Shown in pieces: positions 16,956 to 24,613 of a stretch of DNA of 64,000 nucleotides; within the stretch, counting starts at the first letter, position 1, and every line of letters begins with the position of its first letter. The translations under genes were made by a program, and so were the position numbers. Location of the stretch: the NCBI RefSeq assembly GCF_002813375.1, contig NZ_PHUJ01000003.1:5022001-5086000 (forward strand). The letters are read 5' to 3'. This DNA comes from Pseudonocardia alni (GTDB taxonomy: Bacteria; Actinomycetota; Actinomycetes; Mycobacteriales; Pseudonocardiaceae). The notes below the pieces were generated by a model. It was not told the origin of the DNA, ran no database searches, and saw only the letters and a program-made list of their open reading frames with translations.

Positions 16956-17030
16956 GCGGAACCGCACCGACGGTGTCGACGGGCGTCCGGGTGCGGTGCA
17001 GGGCCCGGCCACTCGCGTGCGCAGGTGCGT
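16956..17030 (-). pseudogene. Relic of a second integrase 3' end
   Basis: This stretch aligns with the 3' end of the integrase at 13480-13560. On the minus strand it still reads in pieces as TRTPVDT against TRMLVDT and as an EWPG-like fragment, but with frameshifts. It lies at the same distance from the right att-like repeat as the integrase does from the left one. It is probably all that remains of a related element inserted in tandem. The rest of 16894-17288 shows nothing recognisable. Confidence 0.55.
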
Positions 17031-17288
17031 GGACCGAGGGCCGCCGGGTGGACGGGAGCTCGGCCGGCCCGTCGGTGGGCCGGGTGTGATCGCCACGGTG
17101 GAGGTACCGGTGCACCTCTGCGCCGCGCCCGGGGAGAAGTGCGGATCCTGCCCCCACCCACCCCGGGCGACGACGACGTCCCCGTCGATCAGCACAGGAG
17201 TGCTGTGCGCGCCCCACGCGAGCGCGCTCAGGTACTGATCGACAGGCGACCGGCCGGCCACGCGGCGGGCCTGAACCGGGGGGCGGGC

Positions 17289-17720
17289 TCAGGTCCGCTG
17301 CAGCTCCAGCACCGGGATGGTCCGCTTCGTCGAGCGCTGGTACTCGCCGAACTGCGGCTCCAGTGTGACCTGGCGGGCGTAGACCTCGTCCCGCTCGGGA
17401 CCGGTGACCTCCCGCACCCGCACGGGCAGGGTCTCGGTGCCCAGCTCGACGCGGGTGTCGGGGTTCGCCAGGAGGTTGTGGTACCAGTCCGGGTTGGTGT
17501 CGGCGCCGCCCTTGCTGGCGAAGATGAAGATCCGCTCGCCGTCGAGGAGCGGGACCAGGGGTGCGATCCGCTCGGTGCCGGACCGGGCTCCCGTGTGGTG
17601 CACCAGCACGAGCGGCTTGCCCTCGAACATGCCGCCCGCCCGTCCTCCGGTCGCCCGGAACTCCTCGATCACGGCGCGGTTCATCGCCGCCATGTCGAAC
17701 GGGGCCGACGCGTCACTCAT
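17289..17720 (-). CDS. Deazaflavin (F420)-dependent nitroreductase family protein (Ddn-like)
   Basis: A 143-residue protein of the Ddn/FDOR-B split-barrel family, which uses reduced F420 to reduce quinones, nitro compounds or other small molecules. Typical elements are visible: LVLVHHTGARSGTERIAPLV, IFIFASKGGADTNPDWYHNL, the LANPDTRVELG strand and REVTGPERDEVYARQV. ATG at 17720 follows a ggaggagcacgag ribosome site. It stands alone, just beyond the element relics. Confidence 0.88.
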   Translation of the reverse strand: MSDASAPFDMAAMNRAVIEEFRATGGRAGGMFEGKPLVLVHHTGARSGTERIAPLVPLLDGERIFIFASKGGADTNPDWYHNLLANPDTRVELGTETLPVRVREVTGPERDEVYARQVTLEPQFGEYQRSTKRTIPVLELQRT

Positions 17721-17847
17721 CTCGTGCTCCTCCCACGGGTGTCCGGCGCCGTCCGGCACCGCTCCGGTCAACCTCGCCCCGTCGTCGGCCATTCCGGCGG
17801 GCCGCAACCCGATCGACGGACCCGGCCGCGTCGGGTACCCGGGACCC

Positions 17848-18060
17848 GTGGAGGCCGTCGAGTTCGAGCGTGTGTCCGACGCGCTCGTGTCCCGGTTCCA
17901 CCGCGAGGCGTCCGACGCGGACGGGCCGCCGGTCCACCGGCGGCCCGACCGGGTCGTGTGGCGCCGGTGGCTCGACGGTGCCGGCCGGTGCGTCGTCGAC
18001 GGCGAGGGCCCGCCGGACGGGTGGCCGACCGGCGCACGGCCCCGGGAGACCCGGGCACCG
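17848..18060 (+). pseudogene. Possible gene fragment without a stop
   Basis: From a GTG at 17848 the codons end in G or C almost without exception and give a plausible protein start (EAVEFERVSDALVSRFHRE). The frame then runs antisense through the XRE gene and on, without a stop, into map. It may be a 5' remnant of a gene whose 3' part was lost. Otherwise 17721-18060 holds nothing I can support. Confidence 0.25.
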
Positions 18061-18330
18061 CTACCCGGCCGCCTCCATGGCCACGTCGCTCCCGCGCCAC
18101 TCCGCCGCCAGCTCCTCCAGCGGCACCCCGAGCGCCTCGCCCAGGCACACGATCGTCCCGAACCCGGGCGACGGCAGCCGTCCGGTCTCGAGCTTGCGCA
18201 GCGTCTCGGGGGAGATGCCGGCCGCCCGCGCGACGTCGACCGGGTCGCGGTCGCCCCGGGCCCGGCGCAGCAGCGCGCCGAGACGGCGGCCGGCCTCGAT
18301 CTGCTCGGGCGTGAGGGGCTGACGGACCAT
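18061..18330 (-). CDS. XRE (Cro/CI)-type regulator
   Basis: An 89-residue DNA-binding protein with one helix-turn-helix domain: LGALLRRARGDRDPVDVARA, AGISPETLRKLETGRLPSP and GTIVCLGEALGVPLEELAA. There is no separate ligand domain. It is transcribed divergently from a methionine aminopeptidase gene. The shared 63-bp interval holds two near-identical palindromes that I read as its operators, so it should repress or switch both genes. Confidence 0.88.
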   Translation of the reverse strand: MVRQPLTPEQIEAGRRLGALLRRARGDRDPVDVARAAGISPETLRKLETGRLPSPGFGTIVCLGEALGVPLEELAAEWRGSDVAMEAAG

Positions 18331-18347
18331 GCATCGAGCGTAGGGTC

Positions 18348-18361
18348 GGTATTACTGTACC
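18348..18361. promoter_or_regulatory. Operator O1 between XRE gene and map
   Basis: ggtattactgtacc is an imperfect palindrome whose reverse complement matches O2 (18380-18393) at 12 to 13 of 14 positions. Read toward the XRE gene it contains TACAGT, a likely -10 hexamer, about 25 bp before that gene's ATG. Confidence 0.65.
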
Positions 18362-18379
18362 GGCAAGCCGTGACGGTCC

Positions 18380-18393
18380 GGTATAGTAATACC
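18380..18393. promoter_or_regulatory. Operator O2 overlapping the map -10 region
   Basis: ggtatagtaatacc has 5-bp perfect arms and ends on the base before the map GTG at 18394. TATAGT at 18382-18387 makes a good -10 box, placing the transcript start at or next to the GTG, so map is probably leaderless. O1 and O2 centres are 32 bp apart, about three helical turns. Confidence 0.65.
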
Positions 18394-19170
18394 GTGATCG
18401 AACTGAAGACACCGGCCGAGATCGACCGGATGCACACGACCGGCAGGTTCGTCGCCGAGGTGCTCACCGAGGTCGGCCGGATCGCCGACGTCGGCGTGAA
18501 CCTCCTCGACATCGAGCAGCACGTGCGCGGCATGATCGCCGAACGCGGCGCCGAGTCCTGCTACTGGGACTACGCCCCGTCCTTCGGGCGCGGCCCGTTC
18601 CGCAACGTCATCTGTCTGTCGGTCAACGACGCCGTGCTGCACGGGCTCCCGCACGACTACGTCCTGCGCGACGGCGACGTCCTCAGCGCCGACATCGCCG
18701 TCAGCATCGACGGCTGGGTCGCCGACTCCGCCCGGACGGTCGTCGTCGGCACCACGGCCGACGAGGGCGACCTGCGCGTCATCCGGGCCACCGAGGACGC
18801 CCTGGAGGCCGCGATCGACGCGGCCCGGCCGGGCAACCGGCTCGGCGACATCTCCGCCGCCATCGGCGGGGTCGCCCGCGACTACGCCTACCCGGTCAAC
18901 ACCGAGTTCGGCGGGCACGACCTCGGCCGCACCATGCACGGCGACATCCACATCCCGAACGCCGGGCGGGCCGGCCGCGGCCTGACCCTGCGCCCGGGGC
19001 TGACCCTCGCACTCGAGCCCTGGTTCGCCCGGACCACCGACGAGATCGTGTTCGACCCGGACGGCTGGACGATCCGATCCGCCGACGGCTCGCGCACGGC
19101 GCATTCCGAGCACACCGTCGCGATCACCGAGGACGGTCCCATGGTGCTGACCCGCCGCGGGCAGGACTGA
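18394..19170 (+). CDS. map: Methionine aminopeptidase, type I
   Basis: A 258-residue enzyme that removes N-terminal methionine from new proteins. The pita-bread metal ligands can be followed: two Asp in SADIAVSIDGWVADSARTV, His in GGHDLGRTMHG and the GDIHIP stretch, Glu in LTLALEPW and Glu in AHSEHTVAIT. It begins with IELKTPAEIDRMHTTG, normal for the family, and has no N-terminal zinc or SH3-like extension. The start GTG abuts a likely operator. This is probably an extra copy under its own XRE repressor, since the housekeeping gene usually lies by secY or ispG. Confidence 0.92.
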   Translation: MIELKTPAEIDRMHTTGRFVAEVLTEVGRIADVGVNLLDIEQHVRGMIAERGAESCYWDYAPSFGRGPFRNVICLSVNDAVLHGLPHDYVLRDGDVLSADIAVSIDGWVADSARTVVVGTTADEGDLRVIRATEDALEAAIDAARPGNRLGDISAAIGGVARDYAYPVNTEFGGHDLGRTMHGDIHIPNAGRAGRGLTLRPGLTLALEPWFARTTDEIVFDPDGWTIRSADGSRTAHSEHTVAITEDGPMVLTRRGQD

Positions 19171-19177
19171 CCGGTCC

Positions 19178-20272
19178 GTGCGTGTCACCCTCGACGCCCT
19201 GACTGTGCCGGTCCCGCCGGCCGACGCCGAGCGGACCCGGGCCTTCTACCGTTCCCGTCCGGCGGGCCGCGGCCCCGCCGACGCCGACGAGCTGCGCGCG
19301 GTCCGGGCCGCGGCCGGCACGCCACCGCCCGCGGTGCCGCCCGCGTTGGGGGACACCGCCGTCGCCGACGGCCGGCGGGTGCCGGTGCGGATCTGCCGCC
19401 CGCCGGGCACGGCGCGCGGGGTGCTCCTGCAGATCCACGGCGGCGGCTCCTACCTGGGCTCGGCCGCGCGGGACGACGTCGGGAACCGGGCGCTGTCCGA
19501 GGCGCTCGGCGTCGCGGTCGTCGCTGTCGACCACCGGCTCGCCCCGGAGCACCCCTGGCCCGCCGCCCCCGACGACTGCGCGACCGCAGCACTGTGGCTG
19601 CTCGACCGGGCGCCGGAGCTGTTCGGCACCGACCGGGTCGCGTTCACGGGCGTCTCCGCCGGGGCCACCCTGGCCGTGACGACGCTGCTGCGGTTGCGCG
19701 ACCGCGGTCTGGCCGATCGGGTCGCCGGGGCCGATCTGCGGTACGGCACCTACGACCTGAGCGCCCGCACCCCGGCCGGTCGCCGCATCGCCGGCGAGTA
19801 CTTCCTGCGCGCCCACGCCGGCCACGTCGCCGACCGGACCGTCCCGGACCTCTCCCCGGTGTTCGCCGACCTCACCGGCCTGCCGCCGCTGCTGATGACG
19901 GTCGGTACCGACGACGTGTTGCTGGAGGACGACCTCGCGATGGCCGCCCGGCTCGCGACGGCCGGGGCCGAGGTCGACCTGCGCGTCCACCCGGGCGTCC
20001 CGCACGGCTTCGCCGGGCACGACACCCCGGTCGCCGCGACCGCGCTGCGGTACGCACGGGACTGGCTGTCCGCCCGGATCGACGGCGCGTCCCCGCCGCC
20101 CGGCGTGTGGCGACCCGACCCCGCACACCGTGCCCCGACCTCGCAGCCATTGCGGGGGCTGCGAGGTCCGGGAAGCCTCTGCGAGGTGCGACGCCGCGAC
20201 CCGACCGATCACGGTGAGTCATGCAACGCGTGTTCCCGGTCTACGGAAAGTGAGCCCGGTGGGCGGACGTGA
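19178..20272 (+). CDS. Alpha/beta hydrolase, hormone-sensitive-lipase type
   Basis: An esterase of the HSL group. The oxyanion motif HGGGSYLGS lies near residue 88, the nucleophile motif GVSAGA near 157, the acid in TVGTDDVLLEDD and the histidine in HPGVPHGFAG. The fold ends near LRYARDWLSARI at about residue 303. The frame continues for another 60 residues of Pro/Arg-rich sequence that looks non-coding and contains a 10-bp hairpin. The true stop may therefore have been lost, or the record may contain a frameshift. The GTG start is 8 bp after the map stop, so the two are probably co-transcribed. Confidence 0.8.
   Translation: MRVTLDALTVPVPPADAERTRAFYRSRPAGRGPADADELRAVRAAAGTPPPAVPPALGDTAVADGRRVPVRICRPPGTARGVLLQIHGGGSYLGSAARDDVGNRALSEALGVAVVAVDHRLAPEHPWPAAPDDCATAALWLLDRAPELFGTDRVAFTGVSAGATLAVTTLLRLRDRGLADRVAGADLRYGTYDLSARTPAGRRIAGEYFLRAHAGHVADRTVPDLSPVFADLTGLPPLLMTVGTDDVLLEDDLAMAARLATAGAEVDLRVHPGVPHGFAGHDTPVAATALRYARDWLSARIDGASPPPGVWRPDPAHRAPTSQPLRGLRGPGSLCEVRRRDPTDHGESCNACSRSTESEPGGRT
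20139..20166 (+). terminator. Hairpin inside the 3' extension of the esterase frame
   Basis: cctcgcagcc (20139-20148) and ggctgcgagg (20157-20166) form a perfect 10-bp stem with an 8-nt loop. It looks like the terminator of the map-esterase transcript, although the reading frame runs through it. Confidence 0.45.
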
Positions 20273-20358
20273 ACCACCGTCCGCGACATCGATCTTCCTG
20301 CGGCACACGAGAGACGGGGACGCAGTGCCTGCGACCCGTCTCCGCGCGTTACCACCAT

Positions 20359-20538
20359 ATGAACTCCGACGACCTGACCGTGCCCATCCTCGACCCCGCC
20401 CAGCTCGCCGAGCTGCGCCGCAGTACCGACCCGGCCCCCGCCGCGGCGCCACCGAACGCCGCGGCCTGGCTGCTGATGACGGTGCTGGGACTCGGCATCG
20501 TCGTGACGATGCTGGTGCTCGTCGTCGCCTGGAGCTGA
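20359..20538 (+). CDS. Small single-pass membrane protein
   Basis: A 59-residue frame starting with ATG. A polar N-terminus (MNSDDLTVPILDPAQLAELR) and a Pro/Ala stretch lead to one hydrophobic helix (AAWLLMTVLGLGIVVTMLVL) at the very C-terminus, as in tail-anchored proteins. No ribosome site is obvious. Codon choice is like its neighbours. Function unknown, and I cannot exclude a longer start upstream at 20269. Confidence 0.45.
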   Translation: MNSDDLTVPILDPAQLAELRRSTDPAPAAAPPNAAAWLLMTVLGLGIVVTMLVLVVAWS

Positions 20539-20629
20539 GCACGGCCCGGTCGGGATCTTGTGCCACGCGTCACAAGGGAGAAGAGTCGGCCCCGGTCCGC
20601 GTCTTCGACGAAGCAGGAGCGTGACAGCA

Positions 20630-21721
20630 GTGACGACCGGGACGACAGCGCAGCCGACGGCGATCGAGAATCCCTATTACACCCACGAGTTCCACGGCGA
20701 CTACGACCTGATCAGCCTGGGGGAGTTCGCGCTGGAGGAGGGCGGGGTGATCCCCGACCTGCAGCTCGCGGTGGCCACCTTCGGCACGCTGAACGCGGCG
20801 AAGGACAACGCGATCCTCGTGACGACCTGGTACTCGGGCACGCACCAGATCTTCCGCGACGTCTACATCGGCCCGGACCACGCGCTGAACCCGGAGCGGT
20901 ACTTCATCGTCGTGGTCAACCAGATCGGCAACGGTCTGTCGACCAGCCCGCACAACGCCTCGGGTGCCAACGCGGGCATCGCGATGTCGAACTTCCCGCA
21001 CGTCCGCATCGGCGACGACGTCCGTGCCCAGGAGCAGCTCCTGCGCGAGCACTACGGGATCGACCGGCTCGCGCTGGTCGTCGGGGGGTCGATGGGCGCG
21101 CAGCAGACCTACGAGTGGATGGTCCGGTTCCCGCAGAAGGTGCGCCGCGCCGCGCCGATCGCCGGGACCGCGCAGAACACCCCGCACGACTTCCTCTACA
21201 CGCAGGCCCTGGTCGAGGCGATCACCTCCGACCCCGGCTTCGCCGGCGGCAACTACCGCAGCAACACCGAGGTCGAGGCCGGGCTGAAGCGGCACGCCGG
21301 CATCTGGGCGGTGATGGGGTTCTCCACCGAGTTCTGGAAGCAGGAGGTGTGGCGCGCCCTGGAGTTCGAGTCCCGCGAGGCGTTCATGGCCGGCTTCCTG
21401 GAGCCGTACTTCACCGCGATGGACCCCAACGACCTGCTGTGCATGGCGTGGAAGTGGCAACGGGGCGACGTCGCCCGTCACACCGGCGGCGACCTCGCCG
21501 AGGCGCTCGGGCGCAACGAGTCCGTCGCCCGGGTCATCCCGATCAACGAGGACATGTTCTTCCCGGTCCGTGACCACGAGGCCGAGCTGGAGCTGACCCC
21601 GCACGCGACGATCCGCGTCGTCGACGACCTGCTCGGGCACCTCGCCCTGTTCGGCGTCGCGCCCACCTACATGCCGCAGATCGACCAGTACCTGCAGGAG
21701 CTGCTCGACAGCCCGGCGTGA
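20630..21721 (+). CDS. MetX-like alpha/beta hydrolase (homoserine acyltransferase family)
   Basis: A 363-residue protein of the homoserine O-acetyltransferase superfamily. The nucleophile lies in VVGGSMGAQQTYEWMVRFP near residue 155, with supporting segments VVVNQIGNGLSTSPHN, PINEDMFF (acid) and DDLLGHLALFG (His). Compared with true MetX the acid-histidine region is shortened and the oxyanion area reads NQIGNG, so it may act on another substrate as an esterase or acyltransferase. I chose GTG at 20630 because the aggag site at 20615 is too close to the GTG at 20621. A strong terminator follows. Confidence 0.75.
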   Translation: MTTGTTAQPTAIENPYYTHEFHGDYDLISLGEFALEEGGVIPDLQLAVATFGTLNAAKDNAILVTTWYSGTHQIFRDVYIGPDHALNPERYFIVVVNQIGNGLSTSPHNASGANAGIAMSNFPHVRIGDDVRAQEQLLREHYGIDRLALVVGGSMGAQQTYEWMVRFPQKVRRAAPIAGTAQNTPHDFLYTQALVEAITSDPGFAGGNYRSNTEVEAGLKRHAGIWAVMGFSTEFWKQEVWRALEFESREAFMAGFLEPYFTAMDPNDLLCMAWKWQRGDVARHTGGDLAEALGRNESVARVIPINEDMFFPVRDHEAELELTPHATIRVVDDLLGHLALFGVAPTYMPQIDQYLQELLDSPA

Positions 21722-21729
21722 CCGCGGGC

Positions 21730-21768
21730 CCGGACCGTCCCCGACCCGCCCGTTCGGGGACGGTCCGG
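21730..21768 (+). terminator. Terminator after the MetX-like gene
   Basis: A perfect 15-bp stem (21730-21744 with 21754-21768) around a 9-nt loop, starting 9 bp after the stop codon. Confidence 0.8.
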
Positions 21769-21787
21769 CGCACTCCGGGCACATTCG

Positions 21788-21802
21788 TGGCAGATACTGC
21801 CA
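21788..21802. promoter_or_regulatory. Palindromic operator upstream of the P450 gene
   Basis: tggcag-ata-ctgcca is a perfect 6+6 palindrome. If TGGCAG serves as -35, a TAGGCT -10 box follows after exactly 17 bp (21811-21816). A regulator bound here would overlap the promoter. No regulator gene is adjacent. Confidence 0.5.
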
Positions 21803-21847
21803 ATAAATCGTAGGCTGGGGATCACCACCACGACCCCAGGAGTGTCG

Positions 21848-23062
21848 ATGACCCTCGCCACCGAGCGTCCCCGCCTGCCGTTCACCCGACCGAACCTGCT
21901 CGACCTCGCGCCGTTCTACGAGGTCCTGCGCCGCGAGGCGCCGATCGCGCCGGTGACCACCCCGGCCGGGGACCCGGCCTGGCTGGTGACCCGGTTCGCC
22001 GAGGTCCGCGAGCTGCTCGGGGACAAGCGGTTCGGCCGGTCGCACCCGGAGCCGGAGAAGGCGTCGAGGATCAGCACCGCCGCCGTCCAGGACGGGCCGA
22101 CCGGCACCTACGAGAACGAGGCGGAGGAGCACGGCCGGATGCGCCGGCTGCTCACCCCGGCCTTCTCCGCCAAGCGGATGCGGACGCTGTCCGGGCACGT
22201 GCAGGACCTCGTCGACGGCTACGTCGACGCGATGGTCGCCGAGCACGACGCCGCGGGCCCGGATGCCACCGTGGACCTGCACGCCCACCTCGCCTTCCCG
22301 CTGCCCGTGGCGGTCATCTGCTCGCTGCTCGGCGTCCCCGAGTCCGACGGCGAGTACTTCCGCGCCCTGTCCGACCGGATGGCGACCTTCTCCGGGGAGG
22401 ACGCCCACGTCGCCCGCGAGGAGTTCGGCCGCTACATGGCCGGGCTCGCCGAGGGCAAGCGCGCCGAGCCGGGCGAGGACGTCATCACCGACCTCGTGCA
22501 GGCCCAGGCCGAGGACCCCGGGTTCGGCTACCCGGAGATGGTCCGGCTCTGTGTCGGGCTGTTGTTCGCCGGCCACGAGACCACGGTGAACCGGATCGGG
22601 CTCGGCATCCTGTTCCTGATGACCAACCGCGACGAGTGGGACAGGCTCGCCGCGGACCCGGACGGCCGGGTCGACGCCGTCATCGAGGAGGTCATGCGCC
22701 TCGGCGCGCCCGGCGACCTGGGGCTGCTGCGCTACGCCCACGACGACGTGGAGATCGCCGGGGTCACGATCGCGCGCGGCGACGCGGTGATCCTCTCGGT
22801 CAACGCCGCCAACCGCGACGTCGACGTCTTCGACCACGCCGAGACCTTCGACCCCGACCGCACCGAGCGCGGGCACGTCGGCTTCGGCCACGGGCCGCAC
22901 TTCTGCATCGGCGCGAGCCTGGCCCGCACCGAGCTGCGCGCGGTGTTCGCGACGCTCGCCCGCCGGCTTCCCGGGCTGGACCTCGCCGTCGGCATGGACG
23001 AGCTCGACGTGCGCACCGACCACATCACCGGCGGCGTCCGCAGCCTGCCGGTCCGCTGGTGA
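21848..23062 (+). CDS. Cytochrome P450
   Basis: A 404-residue bacterial P450. The oxygen-activation motif AGHETT lies near residue 241, the ExxR motif in VIEEVMRLG near 280 and the heme-binding loop FGHGPHFCIGASLAR near 352 with its cysteine ligand. Length is normal and there is no fused reductase. The ATG at 21848 is favoured because the aggag site overlaps the alternative GTG at 21842. A small ferredoxin gene follows by 14 bp, giving the usual class I electron-supply pair. The substrate cannot be told from sequence. Confidence 0.93.
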   Translation: MTLATERPRLPFTRPNLLDLAPFYEVLRREAPIAPVTTPAGDPAWLVTRFAEVRELLGDKRFGRSHPEPEKASRISTAAVQDGPTGTYENEAEEHGRMRRLLTPAFSAKRMRTLSGHVQDLVDGYVDAMVAEHDAAGPDATVDLHAHLAFPLPVAVICSLLGVPESDGEYFRALSDRMATFSGEDAHVAREEFGRYMAGLAEGKRAEPGEDVITDLVQAQAEDPGFGYPEMVRLCVGLLFAGHETTVNRIGLGILFLMTNRDEWDRLAADPDGRVDAVIEEVMRLGAPGDLGLLRYAHDDVEIAGVTIARGDAVILSVNAANRDVDVFDHAETFDPDRTERGHVGFGHGPHFCIGASLARTELRAVFATLARRLPGLDLAVGMDELDVRTDHITGGVRSLPVRW

Positions 23063-23076
23063 GGGAGGGGAGCGCG

Positions 23077-23274
23077 ATGAAGGTCGAGGTCGACCAGCAC
23101 GCGTGCGTCGGCTCGGGGCAGTGCCTGCTCACCGCCCCGGACGTGTTCGACCAGCGCGACTCCGACGCCGTCGTCGAGCTGCTCACCGACACCCCGCCGG
23201 ACGGCCAGGAGCAGGCCGTGCGCAACGCGGCGCGCGGCTGCCCGGCGTCGGCGATCACCGTCGTCGACGGCTGA
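23077..23274 (+). CDS. [3Fe-4S]-type ferredoxin for the P450
   Basis: A 65-residue ferredoxin. The N-terminal cluster motif ACVGSGQC has Gly where a fourth cysteine would sit, and the last ligand is in RGCPASAI, the pattern of [3Fe-4S] ferredoxins that serve actinobacterial P450s. An acidic body (TAPDVFDQRDSDAVVELL) is typical. ATG at 23077 follows a gggagggg site. It lies directly behind the P450 gene and presumably passes electrons to it. Confidence 0.9.
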   Translation: MKVEVDQHACVGSGQCLLTAPDVFDQRDSDAVVELLTDTPPDGQEQAVRNAARGCPASAITVVDG

Positions 23275-23349
23275 GCGAGCGATGAGTCCGGGACGCCTCC
23301 GCGGTCGACCCCGGTGTACGACGCACCGACGACCGTGGAGGCACCTCCC

Positions 23350-23913
23350 GTGCGCACCCTCGCGATCACCCAGAACATCACCCTCGACGGCGCCGTCGAG
23401 TTCCTCGGCGACTGGTTCGACCCGAGCGCCGGGTCCGGAGGTGACGACGGCGGCGACATGCTGGCCGAGCTGCACCGCCAGGACGCCGCGTCCGACGCGA
23501 CCCTGCTCGGCCGTCGCACGTTCTGCGACTTCCGCGGCTTCTGGCCCGCGCAGACCGACGACGCCACCGGCATCACCGACTACCTGAACCAGGTCGACAA
23601 GTACGTGGTGTCCTCCACGCTGACCGACCCGGAGTGGCAGAACTCCACGATCCTGTCCGGGGACCCGGTGGCCGAGGTGGCGGCGCTCAAGGAGCAGCCG
23701 GGCACCGACATCGTGCTGACCGGCAGCATCACGCTCTGCCACACGCTCATCGCCGCCGGGCTCGTCGACGAGTTCCGGCTCTTCCACCACCCCGTGGTCC
23801 AGGGTGCCGGCCGGCGGCTGTTCCCCGACGGCTGGAACGCCGAGGGGCTACGGCTCCTCGACGCCCGCTCGTTCGGCGGCGGGATCGTCTACACCGCTCA
23901 CGCGCCGCGCTGA
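23350..23913 (+). CDS. Dihydrofolate reductase/RibD C-terminal domain protein
   Basis: A 187-residue protein of the RibD C-terminal/DHFR-like family. It begins RTLAITQNITLDGAVE, then has LLGRRTFCDFRGFWP, KYVVSSTLTDPEWQNSTIL, DIVLTGSITLCHTLI and LVDEFRLFHHPVVQGAGRRLF, the usual order of family motifs that bind NADPH. Members are common stand-alone reductases without assigned substrates. GTG at 23350 has a ggagg site 8 bp upstream. Confidence 0.85.
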   Translation: MRTLAITQNITLDGAVEFLGDWFDPSAGSGGDDGGDMLAELHRQDAASDATLLGRRTFCDFRGFWPAQTDDATGITDYLNQVDKYVVSSTLTDPEWQNSTILSGDPVAEVAALKEQPGTDIVLTGSITLCHTLIAAGLVDEFRLFHHPVVQGAGRRLFPDGWNAEGLRLLDARSFGGGIVYTAHAPR

Positions 23914-23920
23914 TCGGCGC

Positions 23921-24565
23921 TCAGGTCGCCGTCTCCTCCCGGGCGGCGGCCCGCTCGACCCGGTGCCGCACGTACCGCGACACCAACAGCCCGCCCACGA
24001 CGGCGACGAGCAGCCCGATCCAGGAGAACCGCTTCAGCCAGGTCTCGGCGACGATGCCGAGCAGGTAGATCAGCGCGACCGTGCCGCCCGCCCACAGCAC
24101 CGCACCGGTGGCGTTCGCCGCGAGGAACGCGGGATAGCGCATCTTCATCGTCCCGGCCAGCGGCCCGGCCAGGATCCGCAGGATCGCCACGAAGCGGCCG
24201 AACAGCACCGCCCACACCCCGTGCCGGTCGAAGATGCGGCGGGCGACGGTGAGGTGGGCCGGGCCGAGGTGCTTCGGGAAGCGACGGCCGAGCCGGTCGA
24301 GCAGGCCGGTGCCGTAGCGGCGCCCGACCGAGTAGCCGATCGAGTCACCGACGATCGCACCCGCCGTCGCCGACGCCGCGACGGCGACCGGGTCGATGTG
24401 GGACCCCGGGCGCGCGGCCAGCAGCGCCGCGCCGACCAGCACGATCTCGCCGGGGAGCGGGACCCCGATGCTCTCCACCCCGACCACACCCGCGCACAGG
24501 AAGTAGATCGCGAGCGGGGGGATCGCCATCAGGAGCATGTCGACGTGCACCACTCCATCATGCAC
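23921..24565 (-). CDS. DedA-family membrane protein
   Basis: A 214-residue integral membrane protein. The DedA signature region is visible: GVPLPGEIVLVGAALLA, DSIGYSVGRRYG, then GVWAVLFGRFVAILRILAGPLAG with its conserved Arg residues and NATGAVLWAG. DedA proteins take part in lipid carrier and phospholipid translocation and membrane homeostasis. The start may be the ATG at 24538 (MLLMAIPP) rather than 24565. Divergent from a methyltransferase gene. Confidence 0.88.
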   Translation of the reverse strand: MHDGVVHVDMLLMAIPPLAIYFLCAGVVGVESIGVPLPGEIVLVGAALLAARPGSHIDPVAVAASATAGAIVGDSIGYSVGRRYGTGLLDRLGRRFPKHLGPAHLTVARRIFDRHGVWAVLFGRFVAILRILAGPLAGTMKMRYPAFLAANATGAVLWAGGTVALIYLLGIVAETWLKRFSWIGLLVAVVGGLLVSRYVRHRVERAAAREETAT

Positions 24566-24613
24566 ACGTTCCGGTGGTGCGGTGACGGCCCGGTGCGGGC
24601 ATCATGCGCGGGC

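Noticed and set aside
20630..21721. True homoserine O-acetyltransferase of methionine synthesis
   Set aside because: The nucleophile region fits, but the acid-histidine end is shortened and differs from MetX, and no metY or SAM riboswitch is adjacent. Kept as MetX-like only.
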